Below, piece by piece: positions 35,885 to 47,372 of a DNA stretch of 64,000 nt (its first letter is position 1; each line of letters starts with the position of its first letter). The notes under the pieces were generated by a model, which made no database searches, was not told the DNA's origin, and worked only from the letters and a program-made list of their open reading frames with translations. The position numbers were made by a program, and so were the translations under genes. The stretch spans positions 1,032,831 to 1,096,830 of the forward strand of contig LNAC01000375.1 in the NCBI GenBank assembly GCA_002007465.1, written 5' to 3'. This DNA comes from Ailurus styani. Taxonomy: Eukaryota; Chordata; Mammalia; Carnivora; Ailuridae.

Positions 35885-36760
35885 ACAATTGGGCAGATCA
35901 AGTTGCCAAGCCGGCAGCCTGGATAAGACTCCAAAACTCTATAATGGCTTTGGTACCAGACATACACACTTAACTAAATATGAACTCAAATAGTCCCCAG
36001 AAGACCTAAGATGAGCTAAGGCATAGGGACTTGGACACCATGCTGACACTAAAGATAGCTGGAAATATAATGAATGCTTATCCCAGAACTTCTTATGGAA
36101 GAAATAATTAACCATATTCACCAAAGTACCCATTATGGGTGAGATTTTAAGTAAAATCATCCCTAGGCTTGGATTGCTTCTAACCATTCAGAGGGCAATG
36201 GAGCAGCATTTATGGCAAAATCACACAAGCAGGCCCCGCTGCCTTGGCCATTCACTGGAACGTACCCTTTCTGGGACCCCCAACAACCTGGAAAAATGGA
36301 AAAAAAAAAAGAACTTTGGCAGAGATATGCCAAGAAAGCAAATTAACTTGGGGGGCGTGGTGCGGGGGAGAAAAACCATGTTGCTTATCCTGCTTCAGGT
36401 AAGAGTGGCCCCTAGAAGTAACTTGGTTTAAGCCCTATGAAATGTTATATGGAAGACTTTTTTGCTACACTTTTCATGACTTAGGAGTTCCTGATGGGGC
36501 TTACATTTAGAATTAGATACTATCAGGTACATTCAGTACATAATTTGCTTCAGTAGGTTGGTGTACCCCACAGATGTGCCCTTATGTTACCTGAATCCTG
36601 AAGAATTATTAAAGACTTGGGAGAGCAAACAGCCAGGGAATCAACTCCAACTTTGCTGGACAAGATCTTTATGAGGTTCTGTTAACCCCCTATTCTTCAG
36701 TAAAACTATAAGAGAATTAAGTGGTGGATTCATCACACTTTAGTTATAAGATTCCACAGG
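35885..36760 (+). pseudogene. ERV pol remnant: RNase H C-terminus and integrase
   Basis: This part of the provirus keeps enough short motifs to be recognised as a class I (gammaretrovirus-type) pol. The RNase H end near 35890-35925 and the integrase motif near 36425-36475 are in different frames, with several stops between, and the C-terminal integrase part near 36650-36755 is broken again. It is plainly non-coding now. Its distance to the 3' LTR (about 350 bp) means env is deleted or unrecognisable. Confidence 0.6.
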
Positions 36761-37099
36761 TTCCCTATGCCCTGTCTTCAAGGGGAATGTCAAAAAGAAC
36801 CCCGCTTGGACCAGCGAACTATTGATGGACCTAAAACTATGTAGGAGAACTGGTCCAAAGAAGTTAATCGATAAGTATGACAAGCTACTTGGTTGCAACA
36901 AATTTCCCCTAAGGCTCTAGAAAAAAATTATAGTACAAGAACTATTACCTAAGGTCAAAAATCTTGGTAATTTAGAATGTTGGGTTTCAACCTAGAACTA
37001 AAGAATATCCATAAATGAATGTAGAAGTGTTCCATTCCTCTAACCCTGATCTTCACCCAATTTCAGCAGGAAGTAACTAAAGGGATTATCATCCCAATT

Positions 37100-37380
37100 G
37101 TCTCACGAATGAGGAATGATGAAAAGACAGTGGTGATTGAAACTCTTAAACAAAGGTTTATTTGGATTAAGAAGGGCAACTGCAGCTTTTTATTCAGACC
37201 TTTTTTTGTTTGCCTGTGAATTTCCCTGACTCTCCTCCTTTCTGGGAGGTGGATTTGAAGCTTGCCCTCTCCTCCCCTTGTTTGGCTGCCTTTCAAATAA
37301 ACCCTTTCCTTATTGCATACTCTATAACTCAGTAAATGGCTTTGCTAGACATTGGGCAAATGAACTTGGATTTGGTTACA
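37100..37380 (+). repeat. ERV 3' LTR, partial
   Basis: Counterpart of 30600-30876, with TTTCCCTGACTCTCCTCCTT, GGTGGATTTGAAGCTTGCCC, a polyadenylation signal AATAAA at 37296-37301 and the same terminal GGTTACA at 37374-37380. The right edge is well placed by the LTR comparison; the left edge is uncertain. Confidence 0.6.
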
Positions 37381-37639
37381 GGAGTACCTTGAACCTGGTA
37401 TAAGGAAACAGATTTTTTTTTTTACTAATGTTAGTATCAGTACTATTAGTATATATATATTTTTTTGAAAAGTCCATTCATAAAACTTTTATTCCACTTA
37501 CATGAACTTAATACACGTATTCTTAACAATTATGCTTGGATTGTTCATGAAAATTTCATAAGACATTAAACAAAGCTAGCCATCATCTCAAGTTATTTCC
37601 CTGTTAACTATTTTTACAGCACATGCATGTTAGGCAAAT

Positions 37640-37840
37640 ATCAAAAAAAAAAATCACAAAAGCAAAAAACAAAAAACCCAAACCAAAAAAAAAAACAAAA
37701 CCAAAAAAAAAAACCAAAAACCAACAAAAAAACCCAAAACAAAACAAAAAACCAAAAACCAAAAACAAAACAAAAAAAACCCAACCAAACCAAAAAAACA
37801 AAACCCCAAACCAAACCAATAAAACCCTTAAAAAAAAAAG
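37640..37840 (-). repeat. A/C-rich low-complexity tract in the YWHAZ retrocopy 3' UTR
   Basis: On the plus strand, irregular CAAAA/CCAAAA units; on the transcript sense, GT-rich with TTTTGGTTTGG units. It produces several spurious frames rich in Lys/Gln/Pro or Phe/Trp/Gly. It lies inside the retrocopied 3' UTR, so it probably came from the parent mRNA. Confidence 0.85.
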
Positions 37841-38623
37841 TTAAATACATGGGATTTTTATTTGCTGCTGTGCTTGATATACATAAAGTAATGGATATCA
37901 AGCAATTCATTTTTACTGCATCTTTACTTGTACATTTGTTCTTAGGTTGCCTAAAACATTTAAATACAAATAAAAGGAGTGTAGCAAAAATAATGAAAGC
38001 AAACAGCAGGTAACTTTACAAATAATGGAATGTGAACCGTTTCTGCCCTTATCCAGAGTAAATTGGGTCACAACTAAAGGAACACTTTTGCAACTGTAAT
38101 CAAAGGTGTGCACATTGAGTGAGTATTCCACAGATACTCATGGTTCAATATGTAGTATCTACAGAATACTCATTTCTACTACAGCCTCGTAAGTGCTCCA
38201 AACCTTAAAGTACCCACAAAAACTACACCTGTATCTGGAACCAATTATCCCTTTTATTCCCCACCAGGACAAACCAATATGTAGGCAGTTTTCTTTGCTT
38301 AGACATGGAAGCAGTTTTAACACTGGCCCTTGTGAAGCCACAATGTACCAAAAGTACTATGCCAAACATTTATAACTAGTATAAAAAATCCACATCCCCA
38401 TATTGGCCACCTCAAGATGAAAACAGATAACTCCCTAAATGTTAACTGGCTCTACTCCCCTAATATTCAACATAAAAACCACATGGGAAATATAGAAATT
38501 CAAATAGAAGTAACATAAACCTGTCATAAATCGTAAACAAAAAACTATTTGTGGGACAGCATGGATGACAAATGGTCTACTGTGTAAATTTTAGAATGAG
38601 GCAGACAAAAGTTGGAAGGCCGG

Positions 38624-39361
<738 letters not shown>

Positions 39362-39453
39362 GACTGGATGTTCTGTGTCCGGAGTGGGTGGCGGCGGATG
39401 GACGGGGGCTCAGCAGTCTCTGGGCGCTAGCGGCGAGGCTCCTATTAGTATAT

Positions 39454-40039
39454 TTTTGAGTAACACTTTAAGACTTACACTTAAAGTCTTTTTAATGTAA
39501 TAAGGCTTAAAGATAACTCAGTCATGGTTTTGAAACCAGTCATTTCTATTTCAGTAATGAGAATGATTTTTTTAAAAATTCAATAAACTACTGAAGCTAT
39601 TTATTGAGGAAAAATATATATTGTCAGCTGTATCTACTATTCTAAGTTCTTGCATTACTGCAACAAACAGAGCAGACAAGTTCCTGCTTTTATGAAATCT
39701 ACAATATACTTCATGGAAAGACAATAAGAAAATCAATAGATAATTTCAGAGTATTGTGATCAGGAAGACATTAAGATAAAATTTTAGAACTGGTAGGTGA
39801 AATTACTTTAGAGTGATACAATATCAATTATATCACAGAGGTAATTTAGAACTGTTTTAATGTCACGAAAGCTAAAATTTGAAAAGATGAATAACTTCAA
39901 TAATAGTTTTAATTAAATAAGCCTTGTCAAACTGCTTGCTCACAGATGAAATAACTTTTACTTTAAAACTCTGGTTTGAACTAAAATCCCATGGCATCCC
40001 TTTGGAGAACTTACTAAGGTTCACGGTTCTTTAGATCTC
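39454..40039. other. Unannotated AT-rich sequence
   Basis: Nothing recognised between the retrocopy and a MIR-like trace. Confidence 0.45.
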
Positions 40040-40190
40040 AGGAACTGGGAATCATCAGATCTGGGTTCTAGTCCCAGCCCTATACTAAGCACTATCTGTG
40101 GAAAATCATACCATTCAGTTTTAGGAATTTAGTTCCTCTGAATTCATGTATTCACATCTGCTAAACTGAAGGACTAGGCCAAATGATTTT
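40040..40190 (+). repeat. MIR-like fragment
   Basis: 'GATCTGGGTTCTAGTCCCAG ... CTAAACTGAAGGACTAGGCCAAATGATT' follows the MIR core order (…GGTTCAAATCCCAG…CTGTAAAATGAAGGGGTTGGACTAGATGAT). Diverged. Confidence 0.6.
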
Positions 40191-40199
40191 TAATGCCCT

Positions 40200-40307
40200 T
40201 TAATTTAGTGATTCATCACAACAGTGCCTTCCTCAATATGCATCATCTGTTTAACACACACCCCCCCACCTTCCCTGCTGTAAGCCTCAGAAGCTGCTGC
40301 TGCTGCT

Positions 40308-40308
<1 letters not shown>
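40200..40308 (-). mobile_element. Short old L1 3' UTR scrap and GCT repeat
   Basis: GTGATTCATCACAACAGTGC, CTCAATATGCATCATCTG and a C-rich stretch resemble the reversed L1 3' UTR (compare 59085-59175). It ends in (GCT)5 at about 40293-40308, directly before the ATT tail of the next L1. Confidence 0.5.

Positions 40309-40309
<1 letters not shown>

Positions 40310-40359
<50 letters not shown>
40310..40359. repeat. (ATT)n microsatellite, L1 tail
   Basis: About 17 ATT units immediately before the reversed L1 3' UTR. On the L1 sense strand this is (AAT)n, an expanded tail. The frames rich in Ile or Asn here are artefacts of it. Confidence 0.97.
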
Positions 40360-40361
<2 letters not shown>

Positions 40362-40599
40362 GCCTCAGGGGTACAGGTCTGTGAATCATCAGGCTGACAC
40401 ATTTCACAGCACTCACCATAGCACAAACCCTTCCCAATGTCCATAACCCAGCCACCCTATCCCTACCCCCCCACCCTCAAGTAACCCTCAGTTTGTTTCA
40501 TGAGATAAAAGAGTCTCTTATGGTTTGTCTCCATCCTGATCCCATCTTTTCTCATTTTTGCCTCCCTACCAGCCACGGCCCCCACCCTGCCCTTCAAAT

Positions 40600-43500
40600 T
40601 CCTCATGTCAGAGAGATCATATAATTGTCTTCCTCTGATTGACTTATTTCACTTAGCATAATATCCTCTAGTTCCATCCATGTCGTTGCAAATGGCAAGA
40701 TTTCATTTCTTTTGATGGCTGCATAGTATTTCATTGTATGTATATACCACTTCTTCTTTATCCATGCATCTGTTGATGGACATCTAGGTTCTTTCCATAG
40801 TTTGGCTATTGTGGACATTGCTGCTATAAACATTCAGGTGCATGTGCCCCTGACGATCACTACATTTGTATCTTTAGGGTAAATACCCAGTAGTGTGATT
40901 GCTGGGTTATGGGGTAGCTCTATTTTCAACCTTTTGAGGAACCTCCATACTGTTTTCCAGAGTGGCTGCACCAGCTTGCATTCCCACCAACAGTGTAGGA
41001 GGGTTCCCTTTTCTCCGCATCCTTGCCAACATCTGTCCTTTGCTGACTTATTAATTTTAGCCATTCTGACTAGTGTGAAGTGGTATCTCACTGTGGTTTT
41101 GATTTGTATTTCCTGATGCTGAGTGATGTTGAGCACTTTCTCATGTGTCTGTTGGCCATTTGGATGTCTTCTTTGGAGAAATGTCTGTTCATGTCTTCTG
41201 CCCATTTCTTGACTGAGTTATTTGTTCTATGGGTGTTGAGTTTGAGAAGATCTTTATAGATTTTGGATACAACCCCTTTATCAAATATATCACTTGCAAA
41301 TATCTTCTCCCATTCTGTCAGTTGTGTTTTGATTTGTTGACTGTTTCCTTTGGTGTGCAAAAGCTTTTGATCTTGTTGAAGTGCCAATAGTTCATTTTTG
41401 CCCTTGCTTCCCTTCCCTTTGGTGATGTTCCTAGGAAGAAGTTGCTGCAACTGAGCTTGAAGAGGTTGCTGCCTGTGTTCTCCTCAAGGATTTTGATGGA
41501 TTCCTGTCTTACACTGAGGTCTTTCATAGACCCATTTTGGGTCTATTTTTGTGTGTGGTATAAGGAAACGGTCCAGTTTCATACTTCTGCATGTGGCTGT
41601 CCTATTTTCCCAACACGATTTGTTGAAGAGACTTTTTCCATTAGACATTCTTTCCTGCTTTGTTGAAGATTAGTTGACCATAAAGTGAGGTTGCATTTCT
41701 GGGCTCTCTATTCTGTTCCATTGATCTATGTGTCTGTTTTTGTGCTAGTACCATACTGTCTTGATAATTACAGCTTTGTAATAGAGCTTGAAGTCTGGAA
41801 TTGTGATGCCATCAACTTTGGTTTTCTTCTTCAACATTCTTCTGGCTATTTGAGGTCTTTTCTGGTTCCATATAAATTTTAGGATTATTTGTTCCATCTC
41901 CTTGAAAAAAATTGATGGTATTTGGATAGGGATTGTGTTAAATATGTAGATTGCTCTAGGTAGCATAGACATTTTCACATTTGTTCTTCTAATCCATGAG
42001 CATGGAACATTTTCCATTTCTTTGTTTCTTCCTCAAATTCTATCATGAGTACTTTAAAGTTTTATGAGTATACATTCTTTCCCTCTTTGGTTAGGTTTAT
42101 TCCTAGGTATCTTGTGGTTTTGGGTGCAATTGTAAATGGGATCGACTCCTTAACTTCTCTTTCTTCTGTCTTGTTGTTGGTATATAGAAATGTAACTGAT
42201 TTCTGTGCATTGATTTTATATCCTGACAATTTACTGGATTCCTGTATGAGTTCTAGCAGTTTTAGAGTGGAGTCCTTTGGCTTTTCCACATAAAGTATCA
42301 TATAATCTGCAAAGAGTGATAGTTTGACTTCTTCTTTGCCAATTCGGATGCCTATTATTTCTTTTTATTTTCTGGTTGCTGAAGCTAGGACTTCTAGTAC
42401 TATATTGAATAGAAGTGGTGATAGTGGACAGCCCTGCCATGTTCCTGACCTTAGGGGAAAAGCTTTCAGTTTTTCCCCATTGAGAGTGATGAATATCTCT
42501 CATGTGGGTTTTCACAGATGGCTTTGATGATATTGAGGTATGTACTCTCTCTGCCTACACTGTGAAGAGTTTTGATCAAGAAAGGATGGTGTACTTTGTC
42601 AAATGCTTTTTTCAGCATCCATTGAGAGTGTCATATGGTTCTTGTTCTTTCTATTATTAATGTATTGTATCACATTGATTGATTTGCAGATGTTGAACCA
42701 ACCTAGTAGCCCAGGAATAAATCCCACTTGGTCATTGTGAATAATCCTTTTAAATGTACTGTTGGATCCTATTAGCTAATATTTTGTTGAGGATTTTTGC
42801 ATCCATGTTCATCAAGGATATTGGTCTGTAATTCTCCTTTTGGATGGGGTCTTTGTCTGGTTTTGGGATCAAGGTAATGCTGGCCTCATAAGATGAGTTT
42901 GGAAGTTTTCATTCCATTTCTATTTTTTGGAAAAGTTTCAGAAGAATAGGTATTAATTCTTCTTTAAATATTTGGTAGAATTCCTCTGGGAAGCTGTCTG
43001 GCCTAGGCTCTTTTTGGGAGATTTTTGATGTCTGCTTCAATCTCCTTACTGGTTATGGTTCTGTTCAGATTTTCTATTTCTTCCGATTCAGTTTTGGTAG
43101 TTTATATATCTCTAGGAATGCATCCATTTCTTGCAGATTGTCAAATTTGCTGGTGTAGGGTTGCTCATAATATGGTCTTATAATTGTTTGCAATTGTTGT
43201 TTTGGTTGTGATCTCTCCTCTTTCATTCATGATTTTATTAATTTGGGTCCTTTCTGTTTTGTTTTTGATAAGTCTGGCCAGGGGTTTACCAGTCTTATTA
43301 ATTCTTTCAAAGAACCAGCTCCTAGTTTTGTTGATCTGTTCTACTGCTTTGTTTGTTTGTTTGTTTGTTTCAATTTCATTGATTTCTGCTCTGATTATTA
43401 TTTGTCTTCTCCTGCTGGTTTTAGGCTTTCTTTGGTTTTCTTTCTCCAGCTCCTTTAGGAGTAGGGTTAGGTTGTGTACTTGAAACCTTTCTTGTTTCTT

Positions 43501-44400
43501 GAGAAAGGCTTGTATTGCTATTTACTTTACTCTCAGGACTGCCTTTGCTATGTCCCAAAGATTTTGAACAGTTGTGTTTTCATTTTCATTTGTTTCCATG
43601 AATTTTTAAAATTCTTCTTTTATTTCCTGGTTGACCATTCATTCTTTAGTAGGATTTTCTCTAGCCTCCATGTATTTGAGTTCTTTCCAACTTTGCTCTT
43701 GTGATTGAGTTCTAGTTTCAGAGCACTATGGTCTGAAAATATGCAGGGAATGATCCCAATCTTTTGGTACCTATTGACACCTGATTTGTGACCCGGGATG
43801 TGATCCATTCTGGAGAAAGTTCCATGTGCACTAGAGAAGAATGTGTATCTGTTGTTTTGGGATGGAATGTTCTAAATATATCTGTGATGTCCAACTGGTC
43901 CAGAGTGTCACTTAAAGCCTTTATTTCCTTGTTGATCTTTTGCTTAGATGATCTGCCCATTTCAGTAAGGGGGTGTTAAAGTCCCCTACTATTAATGTAT
44001 TATGGTTGATGTGTTTCTTTGATTTTGTTTTTAATTGGTTTATATAATTGGCTGCTCCCATTTTAGGGGCATAGATATTTAAAATTGTTAGATCCTTTTG
44101 TTGGACAGACACTTTAAGTATGATATAGTGTTCTTCCTCATCTCTTATTATAGTCTTTGGCTTAAAATCTAATTTCTCTGATATAAGGACTGCCACCCCA
44201 GCTTTCTATTGATGTCCATTAGCATGGCAAATTGTTTTCCACCCCCTCACTTTAAACCTGGAGGTGTCTTTGGGTCTAACATGAGTTTCTTGTAGACAGC
44301 ACATCAATGGGTCTTGTTTTCTTTATCCATTCTGATACCCTGTGTCTTTCGATTGGGGCATTTAGCCCATTTATATTCATGGTAACTATTGAAAGATATT
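40600..44400 (-). pseudogene. L1 ORF2 pseudogene (endonuclease plus reverse transcriptase)
   Basis: ORF2p nicks the target DNA and reverse-transcribes L1 RNA. Here it is split across frames. The endonuclease part (43921-44196) keeps NIYAPKMGAANYINQLK and the GDFN motif (44030-44045 region). The RT catalytic FADD box reads FADY (complement of 42302-42313), losing the second catalytic aspartate. The C-terminal region is readable in two abutting frames, 40834-41205 (TDK-like/Cys-rich region [19 protein letters not shown]) and 40603-40833 (IAKLWKEPRCP to ISQSEEDNY). Several frameshifts separate these blocks, so no functional protein is made. Confidence 0.88.
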
Positions 44401-44469
44401 CATTTAGTGCCATTTCATTGCCTGTAAGGTGACTGTTATGTATGTTGTCTCTGTTCCTTTCTGGTCTGT

Positions 44470-45570
44470 TACTTTTAGACTCTCTTTGTTTAGAGGACCG
44501 CTTTCAATATTTCCTGTAGGGCTGGGTTGGTGTTTGCAAATTCCTTTAGTTTTTGTTTGTCCTGGAAGTTTATTATCTCTCCTTCTATTTTCAATGGTAG
44601 CCTAGCTGGATATAGGATTCTTGGCTGCATATTTTTTCGTTTAGTGTTCTGAATATGTCTTGCTAGTCCTTTCTGGACTACCAGGTCTGTGGATAAGTCT
44701 GNATTATCTCTCCTTATATTTTCAATGGTAGCCTAGCTGGATATAGGATTCTTGGCTGCATATTTTTTCATTTAGTGTTCTGAATATGTCTTGCTAGTCC
44801 TTTCTGGACTACCAGGTCTGTGGATAAGTCTGCTGTCAATCTAATATTTCTACCATTGTATGTTACGGACCTCTTGTCCTGAGCTGCTTTCAGAATTTTC
44901 TCCTTGTCACTAAGACTTGTAAGTTTTAGATGATGGGATACAATTTCTTCTAATAGATAAAAATACACCCTAAATGTATTACTATTAGATGACAGGGTGT
45001 GGGCCTATTTTTATTGATTTTAAGGGGGTTCTCTGTGCCTCCTGGATTTTGATGCCTGCTCCTTTTGCCAAATTAGGGAAATTCTCTGCTATAATTTGCT
45101 CCAGTATACCTTCTGCCACTCTCTCTCTTTCTTCTTCTTCTGGGATCCCAATTATTCTAATATTGTTTCATCTTATGGTATCACTTATCTCTTGAATTCT
45201 CCCCGCATCATCCAGTAGTTATTTGTCTCTCTTTTGCTCAGCTTCTTTATCTCCATCATTTGGTCTTCTGTATCAGTAATTCTTTCTTCTGCCTCATTTA
45301 TTCTAGCAGTAAGAGCCTCCATTTTTTTATTGCACTTCATTAACAGCTTTTTTTATTTCAACTTGGTTAGATTTTAGTTCTTTTATTTCTCCAGAAAGGG
45401 ATTCTCTAATTTCATGCTTTTTTCGAGCCCTCCTACTACCTTGATAATCGTCCTTCTGAATTCTAATTCTGAGACATTACTAATGGCCACATTGATTAGG
45501 TCCCTAGCTGTCAGTACCACCGCCTCATGTTCTTTTTCTTCGTGGTTAGTTTTTCCTGCCTTGTCATTTT
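44470..45570 (-). pseudogene. L1 ORF1 pseudogene (RNA-binding chaperone)
   Basis: ORF1p is the trimeric RNA-binding protein of the L1 RNP. The C-terminal domain is visible at 44768-44968 (LSDKEKILKAAQDKRSVTYNGRNIRLTADLS, an 'LTADLS' landmark). Upstream, the reversed sequence at 45000-45550 matches the coiled-coil/RRM region but is broken by stops. The 130-bp duplication around the N at 44702 falls within the C-terminal part and further disrupts it. Confidence 0.75.
44572..44832. repeat. 130-bp direct repeat around a single N: likely assembly artefact
   Basis: 44572-44701 and 44703-44832 are the same 130 bp with two mismatches (C/A early, G/A midway), separated by one N at 44702. Other L1 copies in the window have this segment once (compare 62700-62870). 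An unmerged overlap joined by a placeholder N is the simplest explanation. Confidence 0.93.
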
Positions 45571-45699
45571 ATCCAGATAAGAATAGATGAATGAGAGAAC
45601 AAAATACTAAAAGGATAGCAATGACCTCAGAAAAATACACAGTAACCAAATCAGAAGAGACCCTAAACTGTAGGGAGAAGAGGGGGGGGTTGAAGAAAG

Positions 45700-45890
45700 A
45701 AAATCTATATCTTTATCTATATCTATATATCTATATCTACATCTATCTATACCTATATCTGTTAGACTGGTAAATTGAACAGAGCCACACACTTGGTTTG
45801 GGGTGTATTTTGGTCTGTTAGAAGAAACTCTCTCCCAAAATTTTAAGGAAAGAAGAAGATACACACACACACACGCACACACACACAAAT
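45700..45890. repeat. (CTATAT)n and (CA)n microsatellites in the L1 5' UTR
   Basis: CTATATCTATAT/CTATCTATAC units at about 45704-45765, and ACACACACACACGCACACAC at about 45861-45887. These are the source of Tyr/Ile-rich spurious frames. Confidence 0.9.
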
Positions 45891-46240
45891 AAGAGTAAAC
45901 ATGATGAAGGGATGGAATAGAACTGTAAGGCTGAAAATTAAAGATTCTTAAAAAGGTTTTGATAAGATAAGGAGTTGGTTGAAAAAAGAAAAAGAATGTG
46001 ATCAGGCTGGAGACTAGAACAAAACCATGCACTAGATCTAGGGTGTATTTTGATCTATTAGAAGAAATTGTATCCCAAAATTTTAAAGAAAAAAATAAAC
46101 CTATATGTATGCAAAAAATAAGGTTAAATAAAATGAAGGGATAAAATATGACTATAAAAATGAAAATTAAACATTTTTTAAAAAGTATTGGCAATATAAA
46201 ATAGTTAAAATAGGAAAGAGGAAAAATTTTTTTAAAAAAG
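45761..46240 (-). repeat. Two 240-bp tandem units in the L1 5' UTR
   Basis: GGGTGTATTTT occurs at 45801 and 46041, GAAGAAA at 45831 and 46071, and TCCCAAAATTTTAA at 45833 and 46073, all exactly 240 bp apart. The units are diverged (about 75-80% by eye), and the second lacks the CA tract. The L1 at the window's right end shows only one such unit (63610-63790). Confidence 0.85.
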
Positions 46241-47352
46241 TAAGAAAATAAAATTCAGAGAATTTAACTTTGAGAGACTAAAGGATCATGGGGAAAAAAA
46301 GCCATGAATTCTATGTGTTGCTTTCCCCTAGCTCTGGAGTTCCACAGTGCTTATTGATTTGTGAACTTGGTCTTGGCTGGATGTTCTTGCTGATTTTCTG
46401 GAGGAGGGGACTGTTGCTGTGATTCTCAAATGTCATTGCCTGAGGCAGAATTGCACTGCCCTTGCCAGGGGCCAGGCTAAGTAATCTGCTCAGGATCGCT
46501 CTCAGAGCTTTTGTCCCCTGAATGCTTTCCATACTGCTTTGGAGGATAGGAATGAAGATGGTGGCCCCATAGGAGCCGAGAGCTCAGAGTCCCACCCCTC
46601 ACCTTCAGAGAAAAGCACTTTCAGAGGAAAGCAGAGCAATCCTTCTCTTCTCCCTGGTCTCTGGCTGCACTCCGAGCTCACCCAGCCTGTGACTGAGCAT
46701 TTCTATGTCTGGCGCACGGCCCTGTTTGGAGTCTCCAAACCCAGCAGATTCCTGCAGCATGCTCCCATGGCACTCTACCTGGATGATGAAGGAGGGGGTA
46801 TCTCCGGATCTGCCACTTGTGGGGTCCCTGCTCAAAGAGCAGTGGCCCAACTGTGCCTTGGATCACGGTTTAAGATAATCCCGAGCTGAGAGACTCCTCC
46901 TTTGCTTGGCCCAATCCCTGCAGCTGGTTTCCCCACTCCGTCACCTGGGAGCTCTGTCACACTCAAACACTCCTTGTCTTTTTGTGTCCCCGCTGTTCCT
47001 GAGACCACACTGTCCCCGTGAGGACTTCACCCCCCGCTTAGCCTCTGAAGTGATGTCCCTCAGTGGAGGAGACTTCTAAAATTTCCAATTTTGTGCTCCG
47101 CTGCTGTCTCAGTTGCCAGGAGATGGCCCCTCCCCCCACAGCCTCTCTTCCCATTAACTTTGGTTTCACTTCTCTGTAAGTCCTACCTTCCGGAAAGTGG
47201 TTGATTTTCTGTTCCTAGAATTGCTGCCCCTTTTCTCTTCAGTATCCTATTGAATTTGTAGGTGTTCAGAATGGTTTGATAACTATCAGGCTGAAATCCT
47301 GGGACCTGATGATAATCGGTCTCCTGCTCCTCTGCCATCTTGCTCCTCCCCC

Positions 47353-47372
47353 TAAATAAATAAAATCTTTAA
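47353..47372. other. SINE-tail-like remnant abutting the L1 5' end
   Basis: TAAATAAATAAAATCTTTAA directly follows the L1 5' terminus on the plus strand and is identical in type to plus-strand SINEC tails in this window (e.g. 35218-35235), but no SINE body precedes it. Confidence 0.5.

Larger units (their letters stand above)
30600..37380 (+). mobile_element. Decayed class I endogenous retrovirus (gammaretrovirus-like), LTR to LTR
   Basis: Two related segments in the same orientation lie about 6.5 kb apart (ends at 30876 and 37380) and both close with GGTTACA. Between them, traces of pol can be read on the plus strand: a degraded RNase H end near 35890-35925 (WADQ-like, then AxPAA) and an integrase stretch near 36425-36475 with a short SPYEMLYG-type motif, followed near 36650-36755 by the integrase C-terminal 'GQDLYEVLLT … WIHH' pattern. 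All frames are broken. gag and env could not be identified, and the stretch from the integrase end to the 3' LTR is too short for an intact env. Two SINEs (32361, 35040) inserted later. Class I assignment is from the pol motifs; the family is unknown. Confidence 0.6.
40361..47352 (-). mobile_element. Full-length carnivore L1, antisense, inactive
   Basis: It reads from the 3' UTR (40361-40600) through ORF2, ORF1 and a GC-rich 5' UTR to the canonical L1 start (GGGGGAGGAGCAAGATGGCA on the minus strand, ending at 47352), about 7.0 kb. Copies with an intact 5' end are rare among L1 insertions. ORF1 and ORF2 both carry frameshifts and stops, the RT box is mutated, and the sequence contains a single-N artefact at 44702. 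I could not find matching target-site duplications at its two ends. Confidence 0.92.
45571..47352 (-). promoter_or_regulatory. L1 5' UTR with internal promoter region
   Basis: About 1.8 kb upstream of ORF1 on the minus strand. The outer part (46300-47352) is GC-rich, unlike the flanks, as expected for an L1 internal promoter. GCCATCTTG at 47334-47342 is the reverse complement of CAAGATGGC, the YY1-type site placed at the same spot (about +11) as in human L1. The inner part (45600-46240) is AT-rich and has a 240-bp tandem duplication plus CTATAT and CA microsatellites. Activity is not shown by the sequence. Confidence 0.7.

Noticed and set aside
37604..38013. Open frames of 70-130 residues rich in Lys/Gln/Pro (plus) and Phe/Trp/Gly (minus)
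   Set aside because: They translate the A/C-rich low-complexity tract inside the YWHAZ retrocopy 3' UTR; composition is purely repeat-driven.
40310..40359. Poly-Asn/poly-Ile protein-like frames near 40205-40455
   Set aside because: Artefact of the (ATT)n tail of the L1.
45700..45890. Regular short repeats as a possible CRISPR-like or satellite array
   Set aside because: Units are 2-6 bp microsatellites without spacers; the context is a mammalian L1.
46539..46889. 116-residue plus-strand frame in a GC-rich island
   Set aside because: It lies antisense in the L1 5' UTR; GC-rich L1 promoter sequence has few stops by chance and there is no recognisable domain.
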